Origin: Moellerella sp963519845
GTDB lineage: Bacteria; Pseudomonadota; Gammaproteobacteria; Enterobacterales; Enterobacteriaceae
Reading direction: 5' to 3'
DNA: 64,000 nucleotides
Assembly (NCBI GenBank): GCA_963519845.1
Contig: CAUQNX010000017.1
Span: 1-64,000 of the forward strand
Shown: positions 1 to 8,704 of the stretch, one piece after another
Layout: the number at the start of each line of letters is the position of its first letter
Numbering within the stretch: the stretch's first letter is position 1
Made by a program: the position numbers and the translations under genes
The notes under the pieces: model-generated
Told to the model about the DNA's origin: nothing
The model's input: only the letters and a program-made list of their open reading frames with translations
Databases searched by the model: none

Positions 1-175
1 GTATCTATATTCATAGAGCGATCATTTCGTTGGTAACGAATAACCAGTATATAATATCAATTATTGTAATTATGATGGTTTATTAGCAAAATGAATAAAT
101 AGAATCGCCATATCTGCTACTAAATGCGGGGCTAAATGTGGTTAACTAGAAAAGCTGTTAATTTATCAATAGATT

Positions 176-194
176 GATAATGATTTTCATTAAT
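176..194. promoter_or_regulatory. Fur box upstream of sodA
   Basis: The 19-mer GATAATGATTTTCATTAAT matches the Fur consensus GATAATGATAATCATTATC at 15 of 19 positions by direct comparison. It overlaps the candidate -35 element of the sodA promoter. Repression of sodA by Fur-iron is established in E. coli; operation here is inferred. Confidence 0.75.
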
Positions 195-211
195 AGCAAA
201 ATCACTATAAT
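184..211 (+). promoter_or_regulatory. Candidate sigma-70 promoter of sodA
   Basis: A perfect TATAAT lies at 206-211, with TTTTCA (4 of 6 matches to TTGACA) at 184-189 and a 16-bp spacer. The Fur box covers the -35, as expected for a Fur-repressed sodA. The promoter is about 68 bp upstream of the sodA start codon. Confidence 0.55.
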
Positions 212-278
212 GAAGATAGATTCGCCGAGTGTGAAAATTTACCAAAATGTAACTTTTTTAGTTATTGGAGACTACGAT

Positions 279-902
279 ATGAGCTATACATTACCTGCCT
301 TACCTTATGCCTATGATGCATTAGAGCCTCATTTTGATAAACAAACTATGGAAATCCACCATACTAAGCATCATCAAACCTATGTAAACAATACCAATAC
401 CACATTGGAATCACTGCCAGAGCTGGCGAATTTAGATATTGATGTTTTAATCCAAAAACTGGATCAAGTTCCAGCAGACAAGCGCACTTTCCTGCGCAAC
501 AATGCCGGTGGACACTCTAACCACAGCATGTTCTGGAATGGTTTAAAATTAAATACTGAATTAAAAGGTGCTCTAAAAGACGCAATTGTGCGTGATTTTG
601 GTAGTGTTGATGAGTTCAAAGCTAAATTTGAAGCTGCTGCAGCAACGCGTTTTGGTTCTGGTTGGGCATGGCTAGTTGTTAAAGATGGCAAATTAGCGGT
701 TGTTTCTACTGCTAACCAAGACAGCCCTCTGATGGGTGAAGCGATTTCTGGCGCATCAGGTTATCCAATCATCTGTTTAGATGTTTGGGAGCACGCCTAT
801 TACCTGAAATATCAAAATCGTCGCCCTGACTATATCAAAGCTTTCTGGTCAGTTGTTGACTGGGATGAAGCAGCAAAACGTTTTGATGCTGAAGTGAAGT
901 AA
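279..902 (+). CDS. sodA: Superoxide dismutase [Mn]
   Basis: Cytoplasmic Mn superoxide dismutase, converting superoxide to hydrogen peroxide and oxygen. The 207-residue protein starts MSYTLPALPYAYDALEPHF and has the family metal ligands: His in HHTKHH near residue 27, His in NHSMFW near 80, and the DVWEHAYY block near the C-terminus with Asp and His. The open frame extends 105 bp further upstream, but the ATG at 279 has a GGAG ribosome-binding site 8 bases before it and gives the normal family length, so the earlier start is rejected. It is a single-gene unit under a Fur-box promoter, with an inverted repeat after the stop. The Mn rather than Fe assignment rests on similarity to E. coli SodA. 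Confidence 0.97.
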   Translation: MSYTLPALPYAYDALEPHFDKQTMEIHHTKHHQTYVNNTNTTLESLPELANLDIDVLIQKLDQVPADKRTFLRNNAGGHSNHSMFWNGLKLNTELKGALKDAIVRDFGSVDEFKAKFEAAAATRFGSGWAWLVVKDGKLAVVSTANQDSPLMGEAISGASGYPIICLDVWEHAYYLKYQNRRPDYIKAFWSVVDWDEAAKRFDAEVK

Positions 903-936
903 TAATCTTTATTTTATCTGCACTTTGCCGATAAAA

Positions 937-962
937 AGCATGGCTGAATTATCAGCCATGCT
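937..962 (+). terminator. Inverted repeat after sodA, possible terminator
   Basis: An 11-bp perfect stem, AGCATGGCTGA with TCAGCCATGCT, closes a four-base loop 35 bp after the sodA stop. It is preceded by an A-rich stretch but followed by only a weak T-run, so termination efficiency is uncertain. Confidence 0.45.
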
Positions 963-1103
963 CATACGTTATTAACCCCGCTATATCTGCTAAATAAATA
1001 TATTCCTCAGTAAGATCAATTTATTACTATTAAGATTGAGATCTCTATTGTCTTTCTCTATGATGCCTTGAGTGCCCTCTTAATCTCACTCGGAGCAACA
1101 TAA

Positions 1104-1784
1104 ATGCGACATTATCCTCAGGTATTTATCGGACCTATTCAATCCACTGAAAACTGTGGACTAAGTGCAATTTATAAGCGCCAAGTGGATGGTTTACTAC
1201 AATTATTACCCTTGGGATTGGTGGGCGATGAACAAGCGGAAAAACGCTTTCATGGTGGCCCTGATCGCGCCCTGTGCCATTATCCGGCAGAGCATTATCA
1301 ATATTGGAGTCAATTTTATCCTGAGATAGCTGATCTGTTTGTCGCACCTGCGTTTGGTGAAAATCTATCAACAGTCGGTATGGATGAAAGTACGGTATTT
1401 ATGGGTGATATTTATAGTTGGGGGGAGACGGTTATTCAAGTCACTCAACCGCGTTCGCCTTGTTATAAAGTGAATAAAATCACTCAAATTGAAGGTTTTT
1501 CATTAGAGATGCAAAACTCAGGTCGTTGTGGTTGGCTATATCGTGTGCTTAAAGCTGGCTCAGTAAGTGCAGGAGCACCTTTACAGCTACTGAGCCGTAA
1601 TAGTGATGTCTCTGTTCAAGAAGCGATTTCAATTGCCTTTCATCAACCTTTTGATGTTTCGCAATATCGCCGATTACTCTCAGTAGCTGGGCTCTCGGCG
1701 AGTTGGAGTTTAACAATGCAAAATCGTATTCATAATGAGCGTATTGAAGATTTTACCCATCGTCTATTTGGCCATAAAAGCTGA
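1104..1784 (+). CDS. yiiM: MOSC-domain protein YiiM (N-hydroxylated base detoxification)
   Basis: A 226-residue MOSC-domain protein close in length and sequence to E. coli YiiM, a molybdenum-cofactor enzyme that reduces 6-N-hydroxylaminopurine and related toxic bases. Visible family marks are FHGGPDRALCHYP (residues about 49-61) and the cofactor-cysteine segment QPRSPCYKVNKI (about 115-126). YiiM enzymes need Moco and an electron-transfer partner. Its 3' end overlaps the converging ABC transporter gene by 21 bp. An upstream AGGAGC-like Shine-Dalgarno (CGGAGCAAC) sits 8 to 12 bases before the ATG. The family is very likely; substrate is from the E. coli homologue. Confidence 0.92.
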   Translation: MRHYPQVFIGPIQSTENCGLSAIYKRQVDGLLQLLPLGLVGDEQAEKRFHGGPDRALCHYPAEHYQYWSQFYPEIADLFVAPAFGENLSTVGMDESTVFMGDIYSWGETVIQVTQPRSPCYKVNKITQIEGFSLEMQNSGRCGWLYRVLKAGSVSAGAPLQLLSRNSDVSVQEAISIAFHQPFDVSQYRRLLSVAGLSASWSLTMQNRIHNERIEDFTHRLFGHKS

Positions 1785-3428
1785 CGGCTTCGCACTCTCT
1801 TCATGGCTAGTGATAAACTGTTGATACCAAACATTTCTAGCAATTAGTTGCTGAGGAGAGCCATAATCCTCAACCACACCTTCATTCATAATCACTATGT
1901 TATCAGCACAGTTAGCAAGCTGAGGATTATGGGTGACCACAATACGTGTTTTATTGCTGAGTGTGCTAATTAGCTCGATCACGGAGGATGCATTAGCTTG
2001 ATCGAGACTGGCAGTAGGTTCATCCATCATTATGATGTCCGGATCAGCCAGCAATAGCCTAGCAATACATAAACGTTGTTTTTGCCCGCCAGAAAAGAAA
2101 TCGCCATTCGGACCTACATCTGCACTAAGTTGCTCTTCAGGGAGCATCAAATTCAGTTTCGCTAACAGCGCCATAATCTGCCGATCATCGATATTATTTG
2201 CTCCTGCTAATAGGTTTTGTCGCAAGCTACTACGAAATAAACGATTATCTTGTAGCAATAATCCTCGTTGTTGAGCCAGTACCTGTTTGGATAGAGCGAT
2301 AACAGGCTTGTCACCATAATAAACCTGGCCATCAAGAGGATCTTTTAGGCGAGCCAAAATATTGAGTAATGAGCTTTTTCCCGCGCCAGAAGGGCCGATA
2401 ATGGCGGTGAAACTGTTTTCAGCAAAATCCAGAGTGATCTGATCGAGTACACGACGCTGTGTCTCTGTTTCGTCAATAATATTCACGCATGATATTGAAT
2501 TTGATTCTGGTGCGTCATTTGATGATGAATAGGCTAATTCAGCGGTGGAAAGCGCCTGATTAATTTGCGTGAGCGCTTGCTGTGCCTGACGTAATGCTTG
2601 GTCAAGATGGGACAATAGCCACAGCGGCTCAATCATTCTGGCGATCAGTAGCATCAGACCGAGCCATAAAGCGGGATGTAAATTTTGCTGGCTAGTCATC
2701 CAAGCGCCAGCGACTAATACGCCGATAAAGAATATCTGCACACCCAATGAAAACAACAGATGGTAAGGCAGGCTTTGACGTTGTAAACGGCGCTGTGAAT
2801 TAAATTGCTCAGCAAGTGAATGACTTAAACTATTTTGTAATTGATGATCTTTGCCAGCACGACGTAGCAGAGGCTGGTGGAGTGCAAAATTCTCTAACTC
2901 AATAATGACCTCTTGTTCATCTTGTGTTTTTTTCGCTTCGAATTGTGCCGTTTGTCGTGCTGACCAACGCAAAATAACGACCAATAGAATACAAGAAAAT
3001 AGCAAAGTGAAAGCGAGAGTAAAATCGAAAAACATCAATGCAATAATCACAGTTAAAGGCGTCACAACTGCATTAATAATAGGTAAAAGGAGATGAGCAG
3101 GGATCGACATACCTTGCATCACCGCTCCCGACAAGAGTCCTCCTGCGGCTGGAACAGGTTTTAATGCATTAGGTAAATGCTGACAAAGGGCTAAAGCCAG
3201 CGTGCGCACAATAGAGCCGCCAGAAGAGAAACCTTTACGTACTGCAACAAAAGAGCAGAGGAAATAGACACAGCTGACCGCGGCCATTAAATAAATCGAC
3301 GTATAGTCGTGAGATGACCAGAAAAAGACCACTGGAATTAACAGCAACCCGCAAATTCCATCTAAAATGGCGCTGATCGTCATCCAAGTGATCGCACCAC
3401 GCACAGGATAGAAAAGATTAAATTTCAT
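1764..3428 (-). CDS. ABC transporter, fused permease/ATPase, subunit B
   Basis: A 554-residue half-transporter of the exporter fold. The N-terminal part (about 1-300) has hydrophobic transmembrane segments. The C-terminal ATPase shows Walker A GPSGAGKSS, signature FSGGQKQRL, Walker B DIIMMDEPTASLD and the H-loop VVTHN. It starts 11 bp inside the end of the partner gene (stop of partner at 3418), so the two are translationally coupled and probably form a heterodimer. Both sites look catalytically complete. The arrangement and sequence resemble YbtP/YbtQ-type siderophore transporters and, more distantly, CydDC, but no siderophore genes lie nearby, so the substrate is unknown. Confidence 0.85.
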   Translation of the reverse strand: MKFNLFYPVRGAITWMTISAILDGICGLLLIPVVFFWSSHDYTSIYLMAAVSCVYFLCSFVAVRKGFSSGGSIVRTLALALCQHLPNALKPVPAAGGLLSGAVMQGMSIPAHLLLPIINAVVTPLTVIIALMFFDFTLAFTLLFSCILLVVILRWSARQTAQFEAKKTQDEQEVIIELENFALHQPLLRRAGKDHQLQNSLSHSLAEQFNSQRRLQRQSLPYHLLFSLGVQIFFIGVLVAGAWMTSQQNLHPALWLGLMLLIARMIEPLWLLSHLDQALRQAQQALTQINQALSTAELAYSSSNDAPESNSISCVNIIDETETQRRVLDQITLDFAENSFTAIIGPSGAGKSSLLNILARLKDPLDGQVYYGDKPVIALSKQVLAQQRGLLLQDNRLFRSSLRQNLLAGANNIDDRQIMALLAKLNLMLPEEQLSADVGPNGDFFSGGQKQRLCIARLLLADPDIIMMDEPTASLDQANASSVIELISTLSNKTRIVVTHNPQLANCADNIVIMNEGVVEDYGSPQQLIARNVWYQQFITSHEESAKPSAFMAK

Positions 3429-5106
3429 GATTATTCTCCTGTGCAGATAACTGGTTTTTATAGTGACTATCCGTTGCCATTAAATCGAGATGACGCCCTT
3501 GCGCCAAGATCTGGCCATTTTCCATATAGATCACTTGATCAGCATGTTGCAGAAAGGAGTGATCGTGGGTGATCATCACACGAGTGCGTTTTTCGGCTAA
3601 TAGCGTTTGCAATATATATTGGGCATTTTCAGGATCGAGAGCTGAAGTTGGCTCATCCAATAACAGAATAGGCGTTGGGATAAGCAAGGCGCGAGCAATA
3701 GCCAGTCGTTGAGCTTCTCCGCCAGATAAAAGGACATCCTGACCAATGCAGGTATTGAGCCCTTGGCTCTGTTGGTCGATCACTTCTTGTAAATTGGTTT
3801 TAATAATAACCTGTTCAATCTCTGCGTCAGTGGCTTCGGGTGCAAAGAGCGTGAGATTATCTTTTATTGAAACTGATAATGGCTGTGTTTTTTGCATTAC
3901 CACCGCCAGAGCCTGATTAAGCGCTGTCATTGAGAGCTCAGATAATGGCGTTTCATTTAGGGTGATTTGACCCTCTGTCGGATCAGAAAAACGAGCTAAT
4001 AGCTGTAACAGGGTAGTTTTCCCTGCACCTGATGGGCCCGCAATAACCACTAAACTTCCTGCTGGTATACTAAAGTCCAGATTGGACAGAATGGTTTTAC
4101 CTTGTAATTGATAACTGAGTTTATGCCCATAAAGGGTGATATCCGCCGTTTTTAGCGATTGTTCACCATAATGCATCTCAGGTTGGGAGAGTAACTCATC
4201 GAGCCGCTGAGAGGCGCTGGTGGCTTGTTGTAGGGCTTCGAGTCCATGACCCATAGCTGCAACGGGAGCGGTGAGGCTACGCATCAATAATATAAATAGA
4301 GCCAGTTCAGATAAATGCAGTTGATCGGTTATCAATATTGCACCCAGCAAGATCCACAGGGTAAGAAACCCAGTGCTTAGGCCAAGTTGCGTCAAAGCGC
4401 CTAGTGAGCCAATTTTATTCACCCAGTGGTTAAAGGCCGCGATAAATTGATGAACGGCTTGAGTCACACTCTGTTGTATCCCTTTTTCGGGGAATTGACG
4501 GGCAAGAACCGGATTAGCGGCTAGTTCTGAGTATTGCTCAAACAGATGATTCATCGCCTTATTACGCATGGCGAATAGATCATGAAATTTCGGTGAGTGG
4601 ATAGCTTTAAACAGCAGTACCACTATTACCAATGGAATAAGACAAAACAGCATTAATAAGCTATTTAAATAAAAAAGAATAGCGGCAGCGGTGATGGGCA
4701 AAATTAATAATTGTACGATATCGGCGGGCGCATGGGCGGTGAGTTGATGTAAAGCGCGAATATCTCTATCGACACTACGATTAATGCCCTCTTTGCCTGA
4801 CTGAATAAACCAACTTAGTGGCAGATGGCTGATTTTTTTTAGTAATTTTTGTCGTAGATGAAAGCAGAGTAAAGCATCGGTTTGATGTGTTAGATAAAGA
4901 GCTAGAGTTTGACTGATTAACCAAATAAGACCAGCCACTGAAGCGAAAATTATCCAAAATAGATAGTCTGCGGCAGGAGCAAAAATAATTTGGCTGATGG
5001 CAATCCAAGGAAGTAGTGAACTGATACCCGCAACGGCTTGTAATAGCAGTGCGATACTCAGTGAAAATCGATAAGGGCGCAATAATGCCCACAAGGCGCT
5101 ATACAT
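3418..5106 (-). CDS. ABC transporter, fused permease/ATPase, subunit A
   Basis: A 562-residue partner of the gene that follows it. About six hydrophobic helices occupy residues 1-310. The nucleotide-binding domain carries Walker A GPSGAGKTT, signature LSGGEAQRLAIARALL, Walker B PILLLDEPTSALD and H-loop MITHD. A GGAGAAC ribosome site precedes the ATG at 5106. It is the first gene of the two-gene unit, which is separated from trpS by a 187-bp gap and so may have its own promoter. A YbtP/IrtA-like metal-siderophore or small-molecule transporter is possible; the sequence does not show which direction or substrate. Confidence 0.85.
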   Translation of the reverse strand: MYSALWALLRPYRFSLSIALLLQAVAGISSLLPWIAISQIIFAPAADYLFWIIFASVAGLIWLISQTLALYLTHQTDALLCFHLRQKLLKKISHLPLSWFIQSGKEGINRSVDRDIRALHQLTAHAPADIVQLLILPITAAAILFYLNSLLMLFCLIPLVIVVLLFKAIHSPKFHDLFAMRNKAMNHLFEQYSELAANPVLARQFPEKGIQQSVTQAVHQFIAAFNHWVNKIGSLGALTQLGLSTGFLTLWILLGAILITDQLHLSELALFILLMRSLTAPVAAMGHGLEALQQATSASQRLDELLSQPEMHYGEQSLKTADITLYGHKLSYQLQGKTILSNLDFSIPAGSLVVIAGPSGAGKTTLLQLLARFSDPTEGQITLNETPLSELSMTALNQALAVVMQKTQPLSVSIKDNLTLFAPEATDAEIEQVIIKTNLQEVIDQQSQGLNTCIGQDVLLSGGEAQRLAIARALLIPTPILLLDEPTSALDPENAQYILQTLLAEKRTRVMITHDHSFLQHADQVIYMENGQILAQGRHLDLMATDSHYKNQLSAQENNHEI

Positions 5107-5258
5107 AATGTTCTCCGTGACTAGACCGCCACCTTAATACATTTATATGCGTTTGAGGCTGAAAATGATTTTGATTGCAGGACTATTTATTTCGATATAG
5201 CGACAAATTAGGTCTATTTTATCAAAGCATCGAAAAATGAAATAAGTTGGGAGAACAG

Positions 5259-5284
5259 AGGCTACTCGAAGATATGAGTAGCCT
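5259..5284 (-). terminator. Inverted repeat downstream of trpS
   Basis: AGGCTACTC and GAGTAGCCT form a 9-bp stem with an eight-base loop 10 bp past the trpS stop. It lacks a clear U-tract on the trpS strand, so it may be an attenuating or RNA-stabilising hairpin at the end of the aroK-trpS cluster. Confidence 0.4.
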
Positions 5285-5293
5285 GTTAGACTA

Positions 5294-6328
5294 TTATGGC
5301 TGTTTCACAAAACCAATTGCTTCATAGACTTTATCGAGGGTCAGTTGCGCATGAGCAGAGGCTTTTTGCGCACCATCTTTCATGATTTGATTCAATAATG
5401 CATCATCATTGCGGAAGTGATGGAAACGCTCTTGTAGCGCGGTTAGCATCTCAGCAACGGCGTCAGCAACGGCACCTTTTAGATGACCGTACATCTGGCC
5501 TTCAAACTCAGCTTCTAACTGACTGATAGTTTTACCCGTCACACCAGACAAGATATCCAGAAGATTTGAAACACCTGGCTTGCTGGTCAGATCATAAAGT
5601 ACACGAGGCGGCTCTTCAGAGTCAGTCATCGCACGTTTGATTTTTTTCGCTGCCGATTTCGGATCTTCTAATAAGGCAATCACATTATTACGATTATCAT
5701 CAGATTTAGACATCTTTTTGGTAGGATCTTGCAATGCCATCACACGCGAACCCGCTTTTGGAATAAAAGGCTCAGGTACAGTGAAAATATTACCGTATAG
5801 GGCATTAAAGCGTTGAGCGATATCGCGGCTTAACTCAAGATGTTGCTTCTGATCAATACCGACAGGCACTTGATTTGTTTGGTAAAGTAGAATATCAGCG
5901 GCCATCAGCACTGGGTAGTCAAATAGACCCGCATTGATATTTTCTGCATGGCTGGCTGATTTATCTTTAAACTGAGTCATACGGCTGAGTTCGCCAAAAT
6001 AGGTATAGCAATTCAGTGCCCAACCCAGTTGTGAGTGTTGCGGGACATGTGACTGAACGAAAATCGTACTTTTCTTTGGATCGATACCACAAGCGAGGTA
6101 AAGCGCTAAGGTATCCAGTGTCCGTTTACGCAGCTCAGTCGGGTCTTGACGCACAGTGATAGCATGTTGATCGACGATACAGTAGATACAGTCGTAATCA
6201 TCTTGCATCTGTGCCCACTGACGTAACGCTCCCATATAGTTACCGATGGTTAATTCACCGGATGGTTGTGCGCCGCTGAATACAATAGGTTTCTGGGATG
6301 GAGCTTGTTTAGCCGTGGGCTCACTCAT
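5294..6328 (-). CDS. trpS: Tryptophan--tRNA ligase
   Basis: Class Ic aminoacyl-tRNA synthetase of 344 residues that charges tRNA-Trp with tryptophan using ATP in the cytoplasm. The HIGH-like motif is TIGNYMG (about residues 27-33) and the KMSKS loop is intact near residue 205. It has about ten extra N-terminal residues compared with E. coli TrpS (334). It is the last gene of the aroK-aroB-damX-dam-rpe-gph-trpS cluster, 11 bp after gph, matching E. coli order. Confidence 0.97.
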   Translation of the reverse strand: MSEPTAKQAPSQKPIVFSGAQPSGELTIGNYMGALRQWAQMQDDYDCIYCIVDQHAITVRQDPTELRKRTLDTLALYLACGIDPKKSTIFVQSHVPQHSQLGWALNCYTYFGELSRMTQFKDKSASHAENINAGLFDYPVLMAADILLYQTNQVPVGIDQKQHLELSRDIAQRFNALYGNIFTVPEPFIPKAGSRVMALQDPTKKMSKSDDNRNNVIALLEDPKSAAKKIKRAMTDSEEPPRVLYDLTSKPGVSNLLDILSGVTGKTISQLEAEFEGQMYGHLKGAVADAVAEMLTALQERFHHFRNDDALLNQIMKDGAQKASAHAQLTLDKVYEAIGFVKQP

Positions 6329-6339
6329 TTTCGATATCC

Positions 6340-7035
6340 TTAATTTTTAGATGATGACAAACCAAGTGCTGATAATAAATCTGAGAATTGCGCTAATACG
6401 CAGTCAGGGTTACTCAACGTGATTGATTCACCATAGTTATAACCATAGGTCATACCCACTGAAGGGCAGCCGGCAGCCTGTGCTGCAATAATATCATTAC
6501 GGGAATCGCCGACAAAAAGCAATTCTTCTTTACGTACACCGAATGTACCCATAGTGAGATACAAGGGGGCTGGATGAGGTTTCTTCTCTTTAACATCATC
6601 GCCACCTAAAACAAGCGAGAAGTAGCTATCGATGGCGAGTTTTTTCAGTAGAGGAACGATAAATGGCGTTGGTTTATTGGTCACAATCGCCAGCGGTAAT
6701 TGGTGTTTTGCTAGTTCAGCCAAGGTCTCTTTGACTTGAGGAAACAGCTCACTGCCTGTGGTGACCGAAGTTGCATAATATTGGTCAAAGCTGGTGCGTA
6801 CTTTTTGTTGCAGCTCTGGCGTTATTTCTGCCTTAGCCCATGTTAGCGCACGCTCAACCATCACATCCGCACCATTACCGACCCAAATAGAGACCAGTTC
6901 TCTGCCTGCAGCTGGATAATTGTGTTCAATAAGCGCTTGATCTAGGGCATCTGCTAATCCACTGGCGCTATCAACTAAGGTGCCATCTAAATCGAAAGCA
7001 ATGGCTTTGATATTATTGAAAACTTTAGTTGTCAT
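6340..7035 (-). CDS. gph: Phosphoglycolate phosphatase
   Basis: HAD-superfamily phosphatase of 231 residues that dephosphorylates 2-phosphoglycolate, a product of repair of 3'-phosphoglycolate DNA ends. Motif I FDLDGTLVDS supplies the nucleophile Asp15 and acid Asp17. Motif II is the IVTNKP segment and motif IV is FVGDSRND. Its ATG overlaps the rpe stop codon in a 4-bp ATGA, showing translational coupling. Gene order and length fit E. coli Gph. Confidence 0.95.
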   Translation of the reverse strand: MTTKVFNNIKAIAFDLDGTLVDSASGLADALDQALIEHNYPAAGRELVSIWVGNGADVMVERALTWAKAEITPELQQKVRTSFDQYYATSVTTGSELFPQVKETLAELAKHQLPLAIVTNKPTPFIVPLLKKLAIDSYFSLVLGGDDVKEKKPHPAPLYLTMGTFGVRKEELLFVGDSRNDIIAAQAAGCPSVGMTYGYNYGESITLSNPDCVLAQFSDLLSALGLSSSKN

Positions 7036-7706
7036 TTGGTGACCTTTTTTAACTCATTACGCATAGCGTCAATAACAGTTTTATAATCGGGTTGGTTAAA
7101 AATCGCTGAGCCAGCAACAAAGGTATCTGCACCTGCGGCTGCGACTTCGGCAATATTCTCGACTTTGATGCCACCATCCACTTGTAGACGAATATTATAG
7201 CCACTTTCATCAATCAATTTACGCACTTGACGTAATTTTTCAAAGGTTTGAGGAATAAAAGATTGGCCGCCAAAACCCGGATTAACCGACATCAGCAGGA
7301 TCATATCCACTTTATCCATCACATATTCAAGGCAGCTCAGAGGGGTGGCTGGGTTAAACACCAGTCCAGCAGTACAGCCATGCTCTTTGATCAACTGAAG
7401 TGTACGATCAACGTGTTCACTGGCTTCAACATGGAAACTAATGTGATTTGCACCCGCTTTAGCAAAATCAGGCACAATACGATCAACAGGTTTAACCATT
7501 AAGTGGACATCAATTGGGGCTGTAATACCGTAATCACGCAATGCTTTACAAATTGGAGCACCGAAAGTCAGATTAGGAACATAGTGATTGTCCATAACAT
7601 CAAAGTGGACAACATCCGCACCGGCCGCTAGCACTTTTACGGTGTCTTCACCTAGACGGGCAAAATCAGCAGATAAAATAGATGGGGCAATCAGAAAATC
7701 TTTCAT
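7032..7706 (-). CDS. rpe: Ribulose-phosphate 3-epimerase
   Basis: TIM-barrel enzyme of the pentose phosphate pathway interconverting ribulose 5-phosphate and xylulose 5-phosphate. The protein (224 residues from this start) begins MKDFLIAPSILSADFARLG and shows the metal/catalytic segments HFDVMDNHYVPN, DVHLMV, LMSVNPGFGGQ and VDGGI. A longer frame begins at a TTG 12 bp upstream, but the ATG at 7706 is spaced correctly from GGAG and matches the E. coli N-terminus. It overlaps gph by 4 bp and follows dam by 12 bp. Confidence 0.97.
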   Translation of the reverse strand: MKDFLIAPSILSADFARLGEDTVKVLAAGADVVHFDVMDNHYVPNLTFGAPICKALRDYGITAPIDVHLMVKPVDRIVPDFAKAGANHISFHVEASEHVDRTLQLIKEHGCTAGLVFNPATPLSCLEYVMDKVDMILLMSVNPGFGGQSFIPQTFEKLRQVRKLIDESGYNIRLQVDGGIKVENIAEVAAAGADTFVAGSAIFNQPDYKTVIDAMRNELKKVTK

Positions 7707-7718
7707 TGTCGTCTCCAA

Positions 7719-8621
7719 TTATATTTTGGCGACTCGTTCATCAGATTTCGAGTCGGTGCATTCATTTATTTGGGCTTTTTTTTCTTTGATTTTGTTCTTT
7801 TTCGTACTGACTTTGTACAGTGCTAATATCTCATCCACTTTAGTGCGGTTTGCGATATTACTGCTGATGGTTCGACGAACTTTAACAATATGCATCTTCG
7901 CTTGATGATACCACTCTCGCGTTGCTAACGTATCGTGATTTGAAATCAACACAGGCACTTTGCGTTCAGTCGATAAATAATAAGCAATTTGGGCTAAATT
8001 TTGCTGCTCGATCGAACTAAAACTATTAGTGTGATAGGCGGTAAAATTAGCGGTATCAGATAAAGGCGCATAGGGCGGATCACAATAGACTACCGATCCT
8101 TCAGTCGCAGAGAGCAGGGTTTCACGATAATTTTTTGTCACAAATAGTGCTTGTTGTGCTTTTTCCGCAAACCAAAGCAATTCGTTTTCTGGGAAATAAG
8201 GTTTTTTATAACGGCCAAAAGGTACGTTAAATTCACCGCGTGAGTTATAGCGACAGAGCCCGTTATAGCAGTGGCGATTTAAGTACAGAAAAAGAGTACT
8301 ACGTTCGATGGGGTCCTGAGACATATTGAATTTAGTACGCATTAAATAATACTGTTCAGCCGTATTATTTTCAGGTGTAAAAATCGCACTCGCGTCTTGA
8401 ATAAAGGCATCGGTACGATATTTGACTGTATTGTAGAGATTAATCAGATCGCTGTTTATATCCGCCAGAATATAGGAATCATAACTGGTGTTGAGAAAAA
8501 CAGAACCTGCACCAACAAAAGGCTCGATGAGGCAATCCCCTCCGGGTAGATGTTTTTTAATATCTTCTACCAGAGGGTATTTACCGCCTGCCCATTTTAA
8601 AAAAGCGCGTTTTTTTTTCAT
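7719..8621 (-). CDS. dam: DNA adenine methyltransferase Dam
   Basis: Orphan N6-adenine methylase of 300 residues acting on GATC, used in mismatch repair, replication timing and gene control. The SAM-binding motif KWAGGKY (residues 9-15), FVGAGS (about 35-40) and catalytic DPPY (181-184) are all intact. It is about 22 residues longer than E. coli Dam (278) because of a lysine-rich, polar C-terminal tail (KKNKIKEKK and onward) of unknown role. It lies between damX and rpe as in E. coli. Confidence 0.97.
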   Translation of the reverse strand: MKKKRAFLKWAGGKYPLVEDIKKHLPGGDCLIEPFVGAGSVFLNTSYDSYILADINSDLINLYNTVKYRTDAFIQDASAIFTPENNTAEQYYLMRTKFNMSQDPIERSTLFLYLNRHCYNGLCRYNSRGEFNVPFGRYKKPYFPENELLWFAEKAQQALFVTKNYRETLLSATEGSVVYCDPPYAPLSDTANFTAYHTNSFSSIEQQNLAQIAYYLSTERKVPVLISNHDTLATREWYHQAKMHIVKVRRTISSNIANRTKVDEILALYKVSTKKNKIKEKKAQINECTDSKSDERVAKI

Positions 8622-8704
8622 GCTGCCAAATATTTACAAAAGTTTAGAGTAGAAATTAACACTCTGTCAGGACAGCAAAGTTTGTGCGCCCGCTTAAAAT
8701 TGGA

